DNA of 64,000 nucleotides from Nonomuraea jabiensis (GCF_014204795.1 NZ_JACHMB010000001.1:5592501-5656500), one strand, 5' to 3'. Positions 40,207-48,423 are shown, counted from the stretch's first letter. The notes: generated by a model not told the origin, from the letters alone. A program made the numbers and translations.

Positions 40207-40380
40207 GCATCCAGTGCGGTGGGTGTCAGAGGGGAAGGCATCCGAACGCCGGGTGGGGTTCGCGGCGAGAGGATGCGCCTGGGGGGACGACAGTGTCCCG
40301 GCCGGCTGCCCAGCCGGCTGGGACGCGGGTCGGCGTAAAGGGTGTTCTCGTCCGGAAAACCGGGTGAGGGCACCCTTTTT
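40207..40380 (+). ncRNA. Candidate structured RNA ending in a terminator (leader or sRNA)
   Basis: Three consecutive hairpins occupy the gap between the corC-like gene and a lipoprotein gene. The first pairs GCATCC (40238-40243) and CGCCG (40247-40251) with CGGCG (40263-40267) and GGATGC (40271-40276). The second has a 14-bp stem (40295-40308 with 40311-40324, one G-U pair) and a 2-base loop as drawn. The third is terminator-like: AAAGGGTG (40337-40344) pairs with CACCCTTT (40371-40378), followed by Ts, with an inner CCGG-AAAA-CCGG. A second GCATCC (40207-40212) could compete for GGATGC. I recognise no known riboswitch class. Confidence 0.5.
40337..40380 (+). terminator. Rho-independent terminator-like hairpin
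   Basis: AAAGGGTG and CACCCTTT arms flank an inner CCGG/CCGG hairpin with loop AAAA and end in TTTTT. It lies 220 bp after the corC-like gene and 70 bp before the lipoprotein ATG. It could end the phoH-ybeY-corC transcript or attenuate the next gene. Confidence 0.65.
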
Positions 40381-40449
40381 GCGCATTGGTGGAAGCTCCG
40401 GTGGATTGCCGCATTCGTCGGTGGGGGAGGCTGCGATCCAGGGGGAATC

Positions 40450-41079
40450 ATGAAACGCGAGATCATCGCCGGTGCCCTGCTGGCCGGCGTACTGGGGGGT
40501 TGCGTCAGCGGCGGGAGGGGGAGCGCTCTCGACGCGCAGGCCACCGCGCACCTGCGCGAGGTGCTCAGCAAGGAGCCGCCGTTGCCCGACGGGTTCACGG
40601 CCAGGCCCGAGCAGGCGTGGCGGATGCCGTTCGCGCAGGCCGACAGCAACTGCAAGGCCGTGCTGGAGCCCGTCGGGGGGCTCGCGCCGCGGCAGGCGCT
40701 GACGGCCGAGGCCGCGGTCAGCTACCGCGGCGACGGGCTGGGGGAGCAGGCCGGGGTGGGGCTGGCCCGGTACGCGGACGGGGAGGCGGAGGAGCACCTC
40801 GACGCGCTGGCCGAGGCCCTGGAGTCGTGCCGGGAGGTACGCACGTCCTCCGGCACGGAGCTGCGCTCGCAGGAGCTCCCGGTCGAGAACGCGGCCGACG
40901 AGACCGTGGGCGCGCGGCTGACCGGACGCCTGAACGGCTACCCGTACGCGATGGACGTCGTGCTGTCGCGGGTGGGCGACACGCTGGTCTCGGTCGTGCA
41001 CACGGGCATGAACGACGTGGACGCCGCCCGTACCAGCGAGGTGGTCGACGCGGTCATCTCCATGGCCGGGACGCACTGA
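40450..41079 (+). CDS. Lipoprotein, PknH-like sensor domain suspected
   Basis: Secreted lipoprotein of 209 residues. The signal peptide MKREIIAGALLAGVLGGC ends in a lipobox (LGGC). The mature domain of about 190 residues has two further Cys (DSNCKAV and LESCREV) and a mixed alpha/beta pattern. It reminds me of the PknH C-terminal sensor domain found in mycobacterial lipoproteins, a weak resemblance. The ATG has GGGGGA five bases upstream. It lies just after the structured RNA and terminator, which may control it. Confidence 0.7.
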   Translation: MKREIIAGALLAGVLGGCVSGGRGSALDAQATAHLREVLSKEPPLPDGFTARPEQAWRMPFAQADSNCKAVLEPVGGLAPRQALTAEAAVSYRGDGLGEQAGVGLARYADGEAEEHLDALAEALESCREVRTSSGTELRSQELPVENAADETVGARLTGRLNGYPYAMDVVLSRVGDTLVSVVHTGMNDVDAARTSEVVDAVISMAGTH

Positions 41080-41131
41080 CTCGCATCGTCTGCTGCCAGG
41101 CCTGGTCGAGCCCGCCTGGCGGATTTCTCGT

Positions 41132-41137
41132 TAGCCT
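41132..41137 (+). promoter_or_regulatory. Probable -10 box of a leaderless transcript
   Basis: TAGCCT ends seven bases before the GTG at 41145, with no ribosome-binding site between them, the usual leaderless arrangement. The -35 is not evident. Confidence 0.35.
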
Positions 41138-41144
41138 TGTCCCC

Positions 41145-41462
41145 GTGACACTCGATCCTGAAGACAGCAAGATCATCACTCTGGCCCGGGCCGCGCGGGC
41201 GCGTAACGAGTCCGCGGAAGGGGCCGCCGTACGCGACGAGACGGGTCGTACGTACTCGGCGACCAACGTGGCGCTGGATGCGCTCACGCTGTCGGCGGTG
41301 CAGGTGGCCGTGGCCATGGCCGTCTCCAGCGGCGCGCGGTCCCTGGAGGCCGTGGCGCTGGTGAGCGAGGGCGCGCCGAGCGCCGCCGACGAGGCCGTGG
41401 CCGCGGAGCTGGGCGTCAAGGCGCTGCTCGTGGCCGGTCCCGACGGGAAGCTGCGGGGCTGA
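41145..41462 (+). CDS. Cytidine deaminase-like protein lacking catalytic motifs
   Basis: Protein of 105 residues. GRTYSATNVALDALTLSAVQVAVAMAVSSGA has the shape of the cytidine-deaminase fold around its first helix. However, the zinc-binding HAE/CAE and PCxxC motifs are missing: there is no Cys and no His at all. Relatives at this place next to era are often named cytidine deaminase. Catalysis as a zinc deaminase is not plausible, and a structural or binding role is more likely. It is followed two bases later by a Nudix gene. Confidence 0.7.
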   Translation: MTLDPEDSKIITLARAARARNESAEGAAVRDETGRTYSATNVALDALTLSAVQVAVAMAVSSGARSLEAVALVSEGAPSAADEAVAAELGVKALLVAGPDGKLRG

Positions 41463-41464
41463 CC

Positions 41465-41947
41465 ATGCCGATGTCGCCATTTTTGGCGAAATTGCGGGAA
41501 AAGGTTGGCTCTGACCTGCTCATGCTGCCGTCGGCGGCCGCGTTCGTGTTCGACGACGCCGGGAGGCTCCTGCTGGCCAGCCACGGCGACGTGGGCCTGT
41601 GGGCCGCGCCCGGCGGCGGCATCGACCCGGACGAGCGGCCCGAGGACGCCGTCGTCAGGGAGCTGCGGGAGGAGCTCGGCCTCGACATCGAGGTACGCGG
41701 CCTGATCGGCGTGTTCGGCGGCCCCGAGTTCCGCACCGTCTACCCCAACGGACATCAGGTCGGCTACGTCATCGCCGCCTACGCCTGCGCGATCGCCCCC
41801 GGCTCCGCCGGGCCGGAGCCGGACGGCGTCGAGATCAACGACTTTCGATGGGTGACCGAGCAGCAGCTCTCGGAGCTGTCGACGACGCCCTGGACCCCGA
41901 TCGCCGCGCCTCGGGCGTTCGCCTGGTGGCGTGCGCATGCCCGCTGA
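41465..41947 (+). CDS. Nudix hydrolase
   Basis: Pyrophosphohydrolase of 160 residues with a complete Nudix box (GGGIDPDERPEDAVVRELREELGLD, matching GX5EX7REUXEEXGU). The metal-binding glutamates are all present. N-terminal MLPSAAAFVFDDAGRLLLASHGDVGLWAAPG is typical of nucleotide-sanitising members. It sits between the deaminase-like gene and era on the same strand; the spacing suggests one transcript. The substrate (NDP-X) is not predictable. Confidence 0.9.
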   Translation: MPMSPFLAKLREKVGSDLLMLPSAAAFVFDDAGRLLLASHGDVGLWAAPGGGIDPDERPEDAVVRELREELGLDIEVRGLIGVFGGPEFRTVYPNGHQVGYVIAAYACAIAPGSAGPEPDGVEINDFRWVTEQQLSELSTTPWTPIAAPRAFAWWRAHAR

Positions 41948-41956
41948 TAGGCCACA

Positions 41957-42874
41957 ATGCAGAATGTGACTTCGCCAGACAACCATCGCGCCGGATTCGC
42001 CTGTTTCGTGGGGAGGCCGAACGTCGGCAAGTCCACGCTCATGAACTCCCTGGTCGGCAGCAAGGTGGCGATCACCTCGTCCAAGCCGCAGACGACCAGG
42101 CGCACCATCAGGGGCATCGTGCACCGGCCCGACGCCCAGCTCGTGATCGTCGACACGCCTGGTCTGCACCGGCCGCGCACGCTGCTCGGCGAGCGGCTCG
42201 ACAGCCTGGTGCTGTCCACGCTGACCGAGGTCGACGTGATCGGCTTCTGCGTGCCCGCCAACGAGCCGATCGGCAAGGGCGACCGGTTCATCGCCGACAA
42301 GCTCGCGGCGGTGAAGAAGACGCCGGTCGTGGCGGTCGTGACCAAGTGCGACCTGGCGTCCAAGGAGCAGATCGCGGAGCAGTTGCTGGCGGTGTCGCAG
42401 GTGGGGGAGTTCGCCGCGATCGTGCCGGTGTCGGCGCAGTCGGGCGAGCAGCTCGACGTGCTGGCCGACGTGCTGATCGAGCACCTGCCCGAGTCGCCGC
42501 CGCTCTACGAGGACGGCCAGCTCACCGACGAGCCCGAGCAGGTGCTGGTGGGCGAGCTGATCAGGGAGGCGGCGCTGGAGGGCGTACGCGACGAGCTGCC
42601 CCACTCGATCGCCGTGGTCGTCGACGAGATGATGGCCCGGGAGGGGCGTGACGACCTGCTGGACATCTACGCGCACCTGTTCGTGGAGCGGCCCTCGCAG
42701 AAGGCGATCGTCATCGGGCACAAGGGGGAGCGGCTGCGCGAGGTGGGCACCAAGGCCCGCAAGCAGATCGAGGCCCTGCTCGGCACCCGCGTCTACCTGG
42801 ACCTGCGGATCAGCGTGGCGAAGGACTGGCAGCGCGACCCCAAGCAGCTACGGCGGCTGGGCTTCTACGACTGA
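41957..42874 (+). CDS. era: GTPase Era
   Basis: Essential GTPase of 305 residues that binds 16S rRNA and helps 30S assembly. The G motifs are GRPNVGKSTLMNSL (G1), QTTRRTIRG (G2), DTPGLHRPRTLLG (G3) and TKCDL (G4). The C-terminal KH domain is seen in KAIVIGHKGERLREVGTKARKQIEALLGTRVYLDLRISV. The family length is complete. The stop codon sits at the edge of a repetitive stretch shared with the convergent membrane-protein gene. Confidence 0.97.
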   Translation: MQNVTSPDNHRAGFACFVGRPNVGKSTLMNSLVGSKVAITSSKPQTTRRTIRGIVHRPDAQLVIVDTPGLHRPRTLLGERLDSLVLSTLTEVDVIGFCVPANEPIGKGDRFIADKLAAVKKTPVVAVVTKCDLASKEQIAEQLLAVSQVGEFAAIVPVSAQSGEQLDVLADVLIEHLPESPPLYEDGQLTDEPEQVLVGELIREAALEGVRDELPHSIAVVVDEMMAREGRDDLLDIYAHLFVERPSQKAIVIGHKGERLREVGTKARKQIEALLGTRVYLDLRISVAKDWQRDPKQLRRLGFYD

Positions 42875-43110
42875 TCCGCTCCGGGGCGGCGACCCAGCGC
42901 CAGCAGGCCACGACCGCTGACCATCGTCAGGGCGGGCAGCACGACGGCCGCTGACCAGCTCAGGGGCGGCGGACCAGCGCCTGGGCGGGGAGCGCGAGGA
43001 CCGCTGATCCGCTCACGGGCGGTGGACCAGCGCCTGGGCGGGGAGCGCGACGATCGCTGATCCGCTCACGGGCGGCGGACCAAGGCCAGGACGGACAGCA
43101 CGACGACCGC
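42875..43110. repeat. 53-bp tandem repeats at the 3' end of the small membrane protein gene
   Basis: Units beginning CTGAycmgCTC at 42951, 43004 and 43057 are spaced exactly 53 bases and are nearly identical (GGCGGyGGACCAGCGCC and GGGGAGCGCGA are shared). More diverged copies start at 42871 and 42917. The last unit holds the stop and final codons (ALVRRP) of the minus-strand gene, so the array looks like repeated copies of that gene's 3' end. Confidence 0.8.
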
Positions 43111-43536
43111 CACCGCGCAGCCCATGGCCGCGAACCAACCGAACTTGATCACCGGCCCGACCGACAGCACCTGGCCCAGGTCGAACGAGAGCCGGTCGCG
43201 GACGCCGCTCCCGTCGGTCATGAAGAGCACCAGCACCGCCACCGCCGCCACCCCCGGGACGGCGGCCAGGGCGGCGAGCCTGGGACGGGTGAGCAGTCCG
43301 GCGATGCCGCAGCCCAGCGCGGCCAGGCCCGCCACCAGCGTGTAGACGCCGAAGGTGTCGTCGATGCCGCGGATCTCGTTGGCCAGCCCGCCGCCGATCA
43401 GCTCGCTGCGCACCTCGAGCCCGGCCCACGGCAGGACGGCACAGAACACCAGCAGCGCTCCGGCCACCACGACGGCCAGGGCGTAGCCGCGATGGGCCGC
43501 CGGCTTGGCGGGAGCGGGCTGGAGGTAATCGGCCAC
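43066..43536 (-). CDS. Small integral membrane protein
   Basis: Product of 156 residues with four hydrophobic helices (YALAVVVAGALLVFCAVLPWAGLEV, TFGVYTLVAGLAALGCGIAGLL, LAALAAVPGVAAVAVLVLF and KFGWFAAMGCAVAVVVLSVLAL). The pattern, with W near the end of helix 1 and an outer loop EVRSELIGGG, recalls actinobacterial tryptophan-associated membrane proteins, but I cannot assign a function. I chose the GTG at 43536 because the upstream extension is low complexity. It converges with era, and its 3' end is part of a 53-bp repeat array. Confidence 0.7.
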   Translation of the reverse strand: MADYLQPAPAKPAAHRGYALAVVVAGALLVFCAVLPWAGLEVRSELIGGGLANEIRGIDDTFGVYTLVAGLAALGCGIAGLLTRPRLAALAAVPGVAAVAVLVLFMTDGSGVRDRLSFDLGQVLSVGPVIKFGWFAAMGCAVAVVVLSVLALVRRP

Positions 43537-44014
43537 ACGATCACTGTAAGCCGGACACACGCCTCCCACCACCGTACGCAACGGGGTCGTCACCATCACC
43601 CCCAACCGCCGCCCCCAACCGCCGCCCGCCCCGCCGACTGCTCCCGACCACACCGCCAACAGCCACCGCCCCGACCGCCGCCGGTTGTCATCGCCACCCC
43701 CGCCGCCGCCTCCGACTGCCGGACGCCTCCGCCGGACGCCGCCGCCGACCGTCGCCCGTCGCCCGCCTACCTGCTGCCTATCGCTGGCTGCCACCTATCG
43801 CCGGATGCCGCTGGCCCGCCGTCACTGGCCGCCGTCACTGGCCGCCGCCGCTGCCGGGCGCCGCTGCCGGGCGCCGCTGCCGGGTGCCGCCGTTGGGTAC
43901 CGGGATCGGGCGGTACGGGGCGATTGGGGCATATCGCCGGTCACCCGCCATCCCCGGTCGCCCGCTCCACCGCCTTCGTACGTCCGACAGCAGGCGGGCT
44001 TGAGGGCGGCTGGG
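43537..44014. other. C-rich low-complexity intergenic stretch
   Basis: About 480 bases between the small membrane protein and ureD, strongly biased to C on the plus strand (CCGCCGCCC-type runs at 43600-43760, CCGGGCGCCGCTG runs at 43850-43890). Open frames exist because stops are rare in such sequence, but none looks like a protein family. I see no gene, and no clear urease-operon terminator. Confidence 0.7.
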
Positions 44015-44761
44015 CTACGGGGGCGGGGTGAGGGTGGTGCGTTCGCCCCATTCGAGGCGGGAGCGGAGTTGGACGGCGTCCGTGGCCAGGGCGGATACGA
44101 GCGTGCCCGGACCGGCCAGGGGTAGCACGGCGACGCCCTCGGCCACCACCGGCTCCTTGGCGGACGTCGTGAGGTACGTGGTGCCGACGCAGCGGGCAGA
44201 GCCGTAGACGGCCGGGGAGGTGTCCACGGCCGGGTCGCCCACGGTGAACTCCTGCCGGAGCACCGGGCGGCCGTCGCACGTCGCGTCGAAGCGGGCGTGA
44301 CAGCGCCCCGAAGCCTCGCCGTGGCGGCCGAAGACGATCTCCTCGCGCCACAGCACCTCGGCGTCCGCCGCCAGTTCGAGGCGTACCAGGAGCCGGTGCT
44401 CGCAACCGGCGGCGAGCACCGTGGGCTCCGGGGTGAAGCGGAGTGTGGCGCCCGCCCCCACCCGGGCCGTGACCAGCATCTCGGACGTGCCGTCCCCCGG
44501 CAGGACCAGGGTGCTGGCGACCGAGCCCAGCTCCAGGGTGGTGCGCGGGGCGACGTCCAGGTCCAGGGAGAGCCGGTCGCCGCCGAGCGGGCCCGCCGCC
44601 GTGGAGATGAGATGCACGGTGTACGGCCCCGTCTGGCGCAGCGTCAGAGGGGGCGCCGAGGCCAGCCGGCGGATGAGGGTCCGGCCGTCCGGGGACGAGG
44701 CCGTCGCGACGGCGGCGCTCGCCCTCATCCCGCGGCGGCCGGGCCGGACGCTGGCGGGCAT
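44015..44761 (-). CDS. ureD: Urease accessory protein UreD
   Basis: Urease maturation chaperone of 248 residues that binds apo-urease together with UreF and UreG. Visible features are PPLTLRQTGPYTVHLISTAAGPLGGDRLSLDLDV, LRFTPEPTVLAAGCEH and EIVFGRHGEASGRC, all typical of UreD. Its ATG overlaps the ureG stop by one base (TGATG). It is the last gene of the ureABCFGD operon. Confidence 0.93.
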   Translation of the reverse strand: MPASVRPGRRGMRASAAVATASSPDGRTLIRRLASAPPLTLRQTGPYTVHLISTAAGPLGGDRLSLDLDVAPRTTLELGSVASTLVLPGDGTSEMLVTARVGAGATLRFTPEPTVLAAGCEHRLLVRLELAADAEVLWREEIVFGRHGEASGRCHARFDATCDGRPVLRQEFTVGDPAVDTSPAVYGSARCVGTTYLTTSAKEPVVAEGVAVLPLAGPGTLVSALATDAVQLRSRLEWGERTTLTPPP

Positions 44762-45435
44762 CAGGAGACGGGGGCCGCGTGGGAGTGGGACCAGGCCGTC
44801 ACCTGCTCGGACACCCAGGCGGCGACCGTGGCGGCGGTGGGCTCCTGCCTGATCGAGGTGAACAGCACCGGCCTGTCACCGCGTACGGCCGCCGCGTCGC
44901 GGTCCATCACGCCCAGGTCGGCGCCCACCATCGGGGCGAGGTCCGTCTTGTTGACGATCAGCAGGTCCGCCGTCGTCACCCCGGGACCGCCCTTGCGCGG
45001 CACCTTGTCGCCGCCCGACACGTCCAGGACGAAGATCTGCCTGTCCGCCAGCCCCCGGCTGAACGTGGCCGTCAGGTTGTCGCCGCCGCTCTCCACGATC
45101 ACCAGGTCCAGCGGGCCGAAGCGGTGTTCGAGGGTCTCCACGGCGTCGAGGTTCGCGGCGATGTCGTCGCGGATGGCGGTGTGGGGGCAGCAACCGGTCT
45201 CGACGGCGAGGATGCGCTCGGGGTCGAGCACGCCCGCCCGGCGCAGGAAGTCGGCGTCCTCGGTGGTGTAGATGTCGTTGGTCACCACCCCGAGGGACAG
45301 CGACGGGCCCAGCGTCCTGCACAGCGCGGCGACCAGGGCCGTCTTGCCGCTCCCTACCGGGCCGCCCACCCCCAGCCGCAGCGCCCGGCCACGGCCGTCG
45401 GGGGCGTGGTGGTGGTCGTCGTGATTGGCACCCAT
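44761..45435 (-). CDS. ureG: Urease accessory GTPase UreG
   Basis: SIMIBI-class GTPase of 224 residues that delivers nickel to urease. P-loop GGPVGSGKTALVAALC, the nickel-binding CPH in VETGCCPHTAIRDD, and the NKTDL specificity motif are present. The N-terminus is His-rich (MGANHDDHHHAPD), which may store nickel in the absence of UreE. The start ATG at 45435 follows AAGGAAGGA; the longer frame overlaps ureF and is rejected. Confidence 0.95.
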   Translation of the reverse strand: MGANHDDHHHAPDGRGRALRLGVGGPVGSGKTALVAALCRTLGPSLSLGVVTNDIYTTEDADFLRRAGVLDPERILAVETGCCPHTAIRDDIAANLDAVETLEHRFGPLDLVIVESGGDNLTATFSRGLADRQIFVLDVSGGDKVPRKGGPGVTTADLLIVNKTDLAPMVGADLGVMDRDAAAVRGDRPVLFTSIRQEPTAATVAAWVSEQVTAWSHSHAAPVS

Positions 45436-45451
45436 GTCTGGGGATCCTTCC

Positions 45452-46408
45452 TTAGGAGACGAACAACCTGACCTCGGCGCGCGCATGCTGCTCGGCCAGA
45501 AGGTCAAGGGCTGGGGAGGAGTACGCGGGCAGCGCCGCCAACCAGGGGCGCGGATCCGCGGGGTCCGGGGGCCGGCTCGGGAAGCCGGGGTGGGTTGAGG
45601 ATTCGGCGTCCGCCACAGCGGTGGAGCGGGCTTTCGTCACGGTGAGGTGGGCTTCGGTGGCGATGGCCGTGAGGTGGGGGGTGAGGTCGGCCAGGAGCCC
45701 GTGTACGGCCACCGGGTCGAGGCCCAGGAGTCGCACCGCCGCCGTGGCGGGGCCGCTGATCGCGTGGTACGCCGCCGCCATGGCCGCTTCCTCGGCCGTG
45801 GCGCCCGCCGCGTACGCCACCGCGCCGAGGGCGATCGGGTGATGGGGGCTCGGTACGGCCCGCGCCAGCTCCTCCAGCACCGGTGACGGCCACACGCGAC
45901 GGGCGACCCTGAGCAGGAGCCTGCCCTGGGTCCTGGACGCGTCCCGCTGGGCGGGGGCGGCGGTCCTGGCATCGACCTCGGCGTCGAGCAGCACCCACGG
46001 CGACCCGGACACGGGCTGACCGACTCCGGCGTTGGCCCGTGTCCCGGCGTCGGTGCTCGGCGGGCTGGTGGCGGGGGATCGGGTGGCGGCCGGTGGCAAG
46101 TTGGATGCCGATGTGGTCGGCGGTGCCGCAGCCGGTGGTGGGATCGAGGTCGTTGCTGGGGTGGTGGGTGGCGGGGTGATGGGCGGTTGGGGGATAGGTG
46201 GGGATGTGGTGGTGGCGTGGGTGTGGGCGGCGGCGGTGAGGGTGGCGGTAAGGGCGCCGGTGGTGTGAAGGCGGCCGTGAAGGAAGCGGGCCAGCGAGGG
46301 CACGTCGAAGACAGCCCCCGACGCGATGGCCCGTTCGGTGCCGCCCGAGTGGGCGTGGCCGCCGGCCGGGAAGCGGGAGTCGGCCAGGAGGAGCAGCGCT
46401 GGGTTCAT
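45452..46408 (-). CDS. ureF: Urease accessory protein UreF with Pro/Thr-rich insertion
   Basis: UreF of 318 residues; the family is usually about 220-240. The N-terminus (ALLLLADSRFPAGGHAHSGGTERAI) and the helical C-terminal half (LLLRVARRVWPSPVLEELARA, HHPIALGAVAYAAGATAEEAAMAAAYHAISGPATAAVRLLGLDP) are conserved. Between about residues 62 and 135 is a Pro/Thr/Ala-rich stretch (TTSPPIPQPPITPPPTTPA) not expected in the fold. The frame is intact. The start may be the ATG at 46408 or the adjacent GTG at 46411. It follows ureC after a few bases. Confidence 0.92.
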   Translation of the reverse strand: MNPALLLLADSRFPAGGHAHSGGTERAIASGAVFDVPSLARFLHGRLHTTGALTATLTAAAHTHATTTSPPIPQPPITPPPTTPATTSIPPPAAAPPTTSASNLPPAATRSPATSPPSTDAGTRANAGVGQPVSGSPWVLLDAEVDARTAAPAQRDASRTQGRLLLRVARRVWPSPVLEELARAVPSPHHPIALGAVAYAAGATAEEAAMAAAYHAISGPATAAVRLLGLDPVAVHGLLADLTPHLTAIATEAHLTVTKARSTAVADAESSTHPGFPSRPPDPADPRPWLAALPAYSSPALDLLAEQHARAEVRLFVS

Positions 46409-46412
46409 CACG

Positions 46413-48119
46413 TCAGAAGAGGAAGTAGCGCTGGGCCATGGGAAGGCGGGTGGCGGGGGCCGGTTCGACGGGGTCGCCGTCGATGCGGACCTCGAAAGTG
46501 TCGGGCGCCACCTCGATCCGGGGCATGGCGTCGTTGAGCGGCATCGAGGACTTGCCGCGCCGCCGTACGTCCGCCACCGGAGCCAGGCGCCGGCGTACGG
46601 ACAGCCGGTCCGCGAGGCCGGACTCCAGGGCCGCCGGCGCGACGAAGTGGAGCGAGGTGGCGGCGGCGGTCACCGGTGAGGCGCCGAACATGGGGCGGGG
46701 CAGCACCGGCTGCGGCGTCGGGATGGAGGCGTTGGCGTCGCCCATCTGCGCCCAGGCCACCACGCCGCCCTTGAGCACGAGGTCGGGCTTGACCCCGAAG
46801 AACGCCGGGTCCCAGAGGACGAGGTCGGCGAGCTTGCCGCGTTCGACGGAGCCGATCTCGCCGTCCAGGCCGTGGGCGATAGCCGGACAAATCGTATATT
46901 TCGCGATGTAGCGGCGGGCGCGCAGGTTGTCCGCGGGGCCACCGAGCGACCCCCGGCGCCCCTTCATGACGTGCGCGGTCTGCCACGTACGGATGATCGT
47001 CTCCCCGATCCGCCCCATCGCCTGCGAGTCCGACCCGATCATCGAGATCGCCCCCAGATCGTGCAGCACGTCCTCGGCCGCCATCGTCGTCGGCCTGATG
47101 CGCGACTCGGCGAACGCCAGGTCCTCCGGGATCGACGGGTTGAGGTGGTGGCACACCATGAGCATGTCGAGGTGCTCGTCCAGCGTGTTGACGGTGTGCG
47201 GCCGGGTGGGGTTGGTGGAGGAGGGCAGGATGTTGGGGGAGCCGGCGACGCGGATGATGTCGGGAGCGTGCCCGCCACCGGCCCCTTCGGTGTGGTACGC
47301 GTGGATCATCCGATCCCCGATGGCCTTCAGCGTCGACTCCACGAACCCCGCCTCGTTCAGCGTGTCCGTGTGCAGCGTCACCTGCACCCCCGACGCGTCC
47401 GCCACGCTCAGGCAGGCGTCGATGGCGGCCGGCGTCGAGCCCCAGTCCTCGTGCAGCTTGAAGCCGGAGGCCCCGGCCTCGAGCTGCTCCATCAGGCCGT
47501 CGGCGGAGACCGTGTTGCCCTTGCCGAGCAGCGCGAAGTTCAGCGGGTAGGCGTCCAGCGACTCCAGCATCCGGCCCAGGTACCAGGTGCCGGTGACGGT
47601 CGTCGCCTTGGTGCCCTCGACGGGTCCGGTGCCGCCCCCGACGATCGTGGTGACACCGGACGCGATCGCCTCGTCGAGGACCTGCGGGCAGATCAGGTGG
47701 ACGTGCGAGTCGACGCCCCCGGCGGTGAGGATCTTGCCGTTGCCCGCGAGCACCTCCGTGGACGGCCCGATGACCAGGTCGACGCCGTCCATCGTGTCCG
47801 GGTTGCCGGCCTTGCCGATGGCGTAGATGCGGCCGTCGCGGATGCCGACGTCGGCCTTGACCACGCCCCAGTGATCGAGGATCACCGCGCCCGTGATGAC
47901 CAGGTCGGCCGCGCCCTGCGCCCGGGTGGTCCGCGCCTGTCCCATGGACTCGCGGATGACCTTGCCGCCGCCGAACACCGCCTCGTCCCCCGGCCCGGCG
48001 GGCCCGATCGACAGGTCCTCGGTGACCTCGATGAACAGGTCGGTGTCGGCCAGGCGGATCTGGTCGCCGACCGTGGGGCCGTAAAGCGCCGCGTACCGGG
48101 CGCGCGAGATCTCAGCCAT
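46413..48119 (-). CDS. ureC: Urease alpha subunit
   Basis: Catalytic subunit of urease (urea + H2O to ammonia and carbamate), 568 residues. It has HVHLICPQ (nickel ligands), GFKLHEDWG, where the carbamylated Lys that bridges both nickels lies, the ligand His in HTDTLNEAGF and HAYHTEGAGGGHAPD, and the mobile flap MVCHHLNPSIPED with its Cys-His. The length matches the family. It overlaps ureB by eight bases. The enzyme is cytoplasmic, with UreA and UreB. Confidence 0.98.
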   Translation of the reverse strand: MAEISRARYAALYGPTVGDQIRLADTDLFIEVTEDLSIGPAGPGDEAVFGGGKVIRESMGQARTTRAQGAADLVITGAVILDHWGVVKADVGIRDGRIYAIGKAGNPDTMDGVDLVIGPSTEVLAGNGKILTAGGVDSHVHLICPQVLDEAIASGVTTIVGGGTGPVEGTKATTVTGTWYLGRMLESLDAYPLNFALLGKGNTVSADGLMEQLEAGASGFKLHEDWGSTPAAIDACLSVADASGVQVTLHTDTLNEAGFVESTLKAIGDRMIHAYHTEGAGGGHAPDIIRVAGSPNILPSSTNPTRPHTVNTLDEHLDMLMVCHHLNPSIPEDLAFAESRIRPTTMAAEDVLHDLGAISMIGSDSQAMGRIGETIIRTWQTAHVMKGRRGSLGGPADNLRARRYIAKYTICPAIAHGLDGEIGSVERGKLADLVLWDPAFFGVKPDLVLKGGVVAWAQMGDANASIPTPQPVLPRPMFGASPVTAAATSLHFVAPAALESGLADRLSVRRRLAPVADVRRRGKSSMPLNDAMPRIEVAPDTFEVRIDGDPVEPAPATRLPMAQRYFLF

Positions 48120-48423
48120 CCAGCGGCCCCGCCCACTCCGGCCGCAGCCCGGGCACGACCCGGTTGCCCGCCAGCGGCACGAGCGTCACGTCGCGTTCGA
48201 CGCCCGGCTCGAACCTGATCGCCGTCCCCGCCGGCACGTCCAGCCGCATGCCCCAGGCCGCCTTCCTGTCGAACTCCAGCCCCGGGTTGGCGGCCGCGAA
48301 GTGGTAGTGCGAGCCCACCTGCACCGGCCGGTCCGCCGTGTTCACCACCCGCAGCGTGCGGCGCTCGCGCCCGGGGTTGAGGGTGTGAACGCCCTCGGGG
48401 TGCACGTACTCGCCCGGGATCAC
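48112..48423 (-). CDS. ureB: Urease beta subunit
   Basis: Structural subunit of 103 residues. It begins IPGEYVHPEGVHTLNPGRERRTLRVVNTADRPVQVGSHYHFAAANPGLEFDR, the typical UreB pattern, and ends in a beta-rich tail with RFEPGVERDVTLVPLAG. The GTG at 48423 overlaps the ureA stop (GTGA). The longer open frame upstream is the ureA gene read in another frame. Confidence 0.95.
   Translation of the reverse strand: MIPGEYVHPEGVHTLNPGRERRTLRVVNTADRPVQVGSHYHFAAANPGLEFDRKAAWGMRLDVPAGTAIRFEPGVERDVTLVPLAGNRVVPGLRPEWAGPLDG

Noticed and set aside
43492..44125. Open frames in the C-rich gap before ureD
   Set aside because: They are products of stop-poor low-complexity sequence; the translations are runs of Pro, Arg and Thr.
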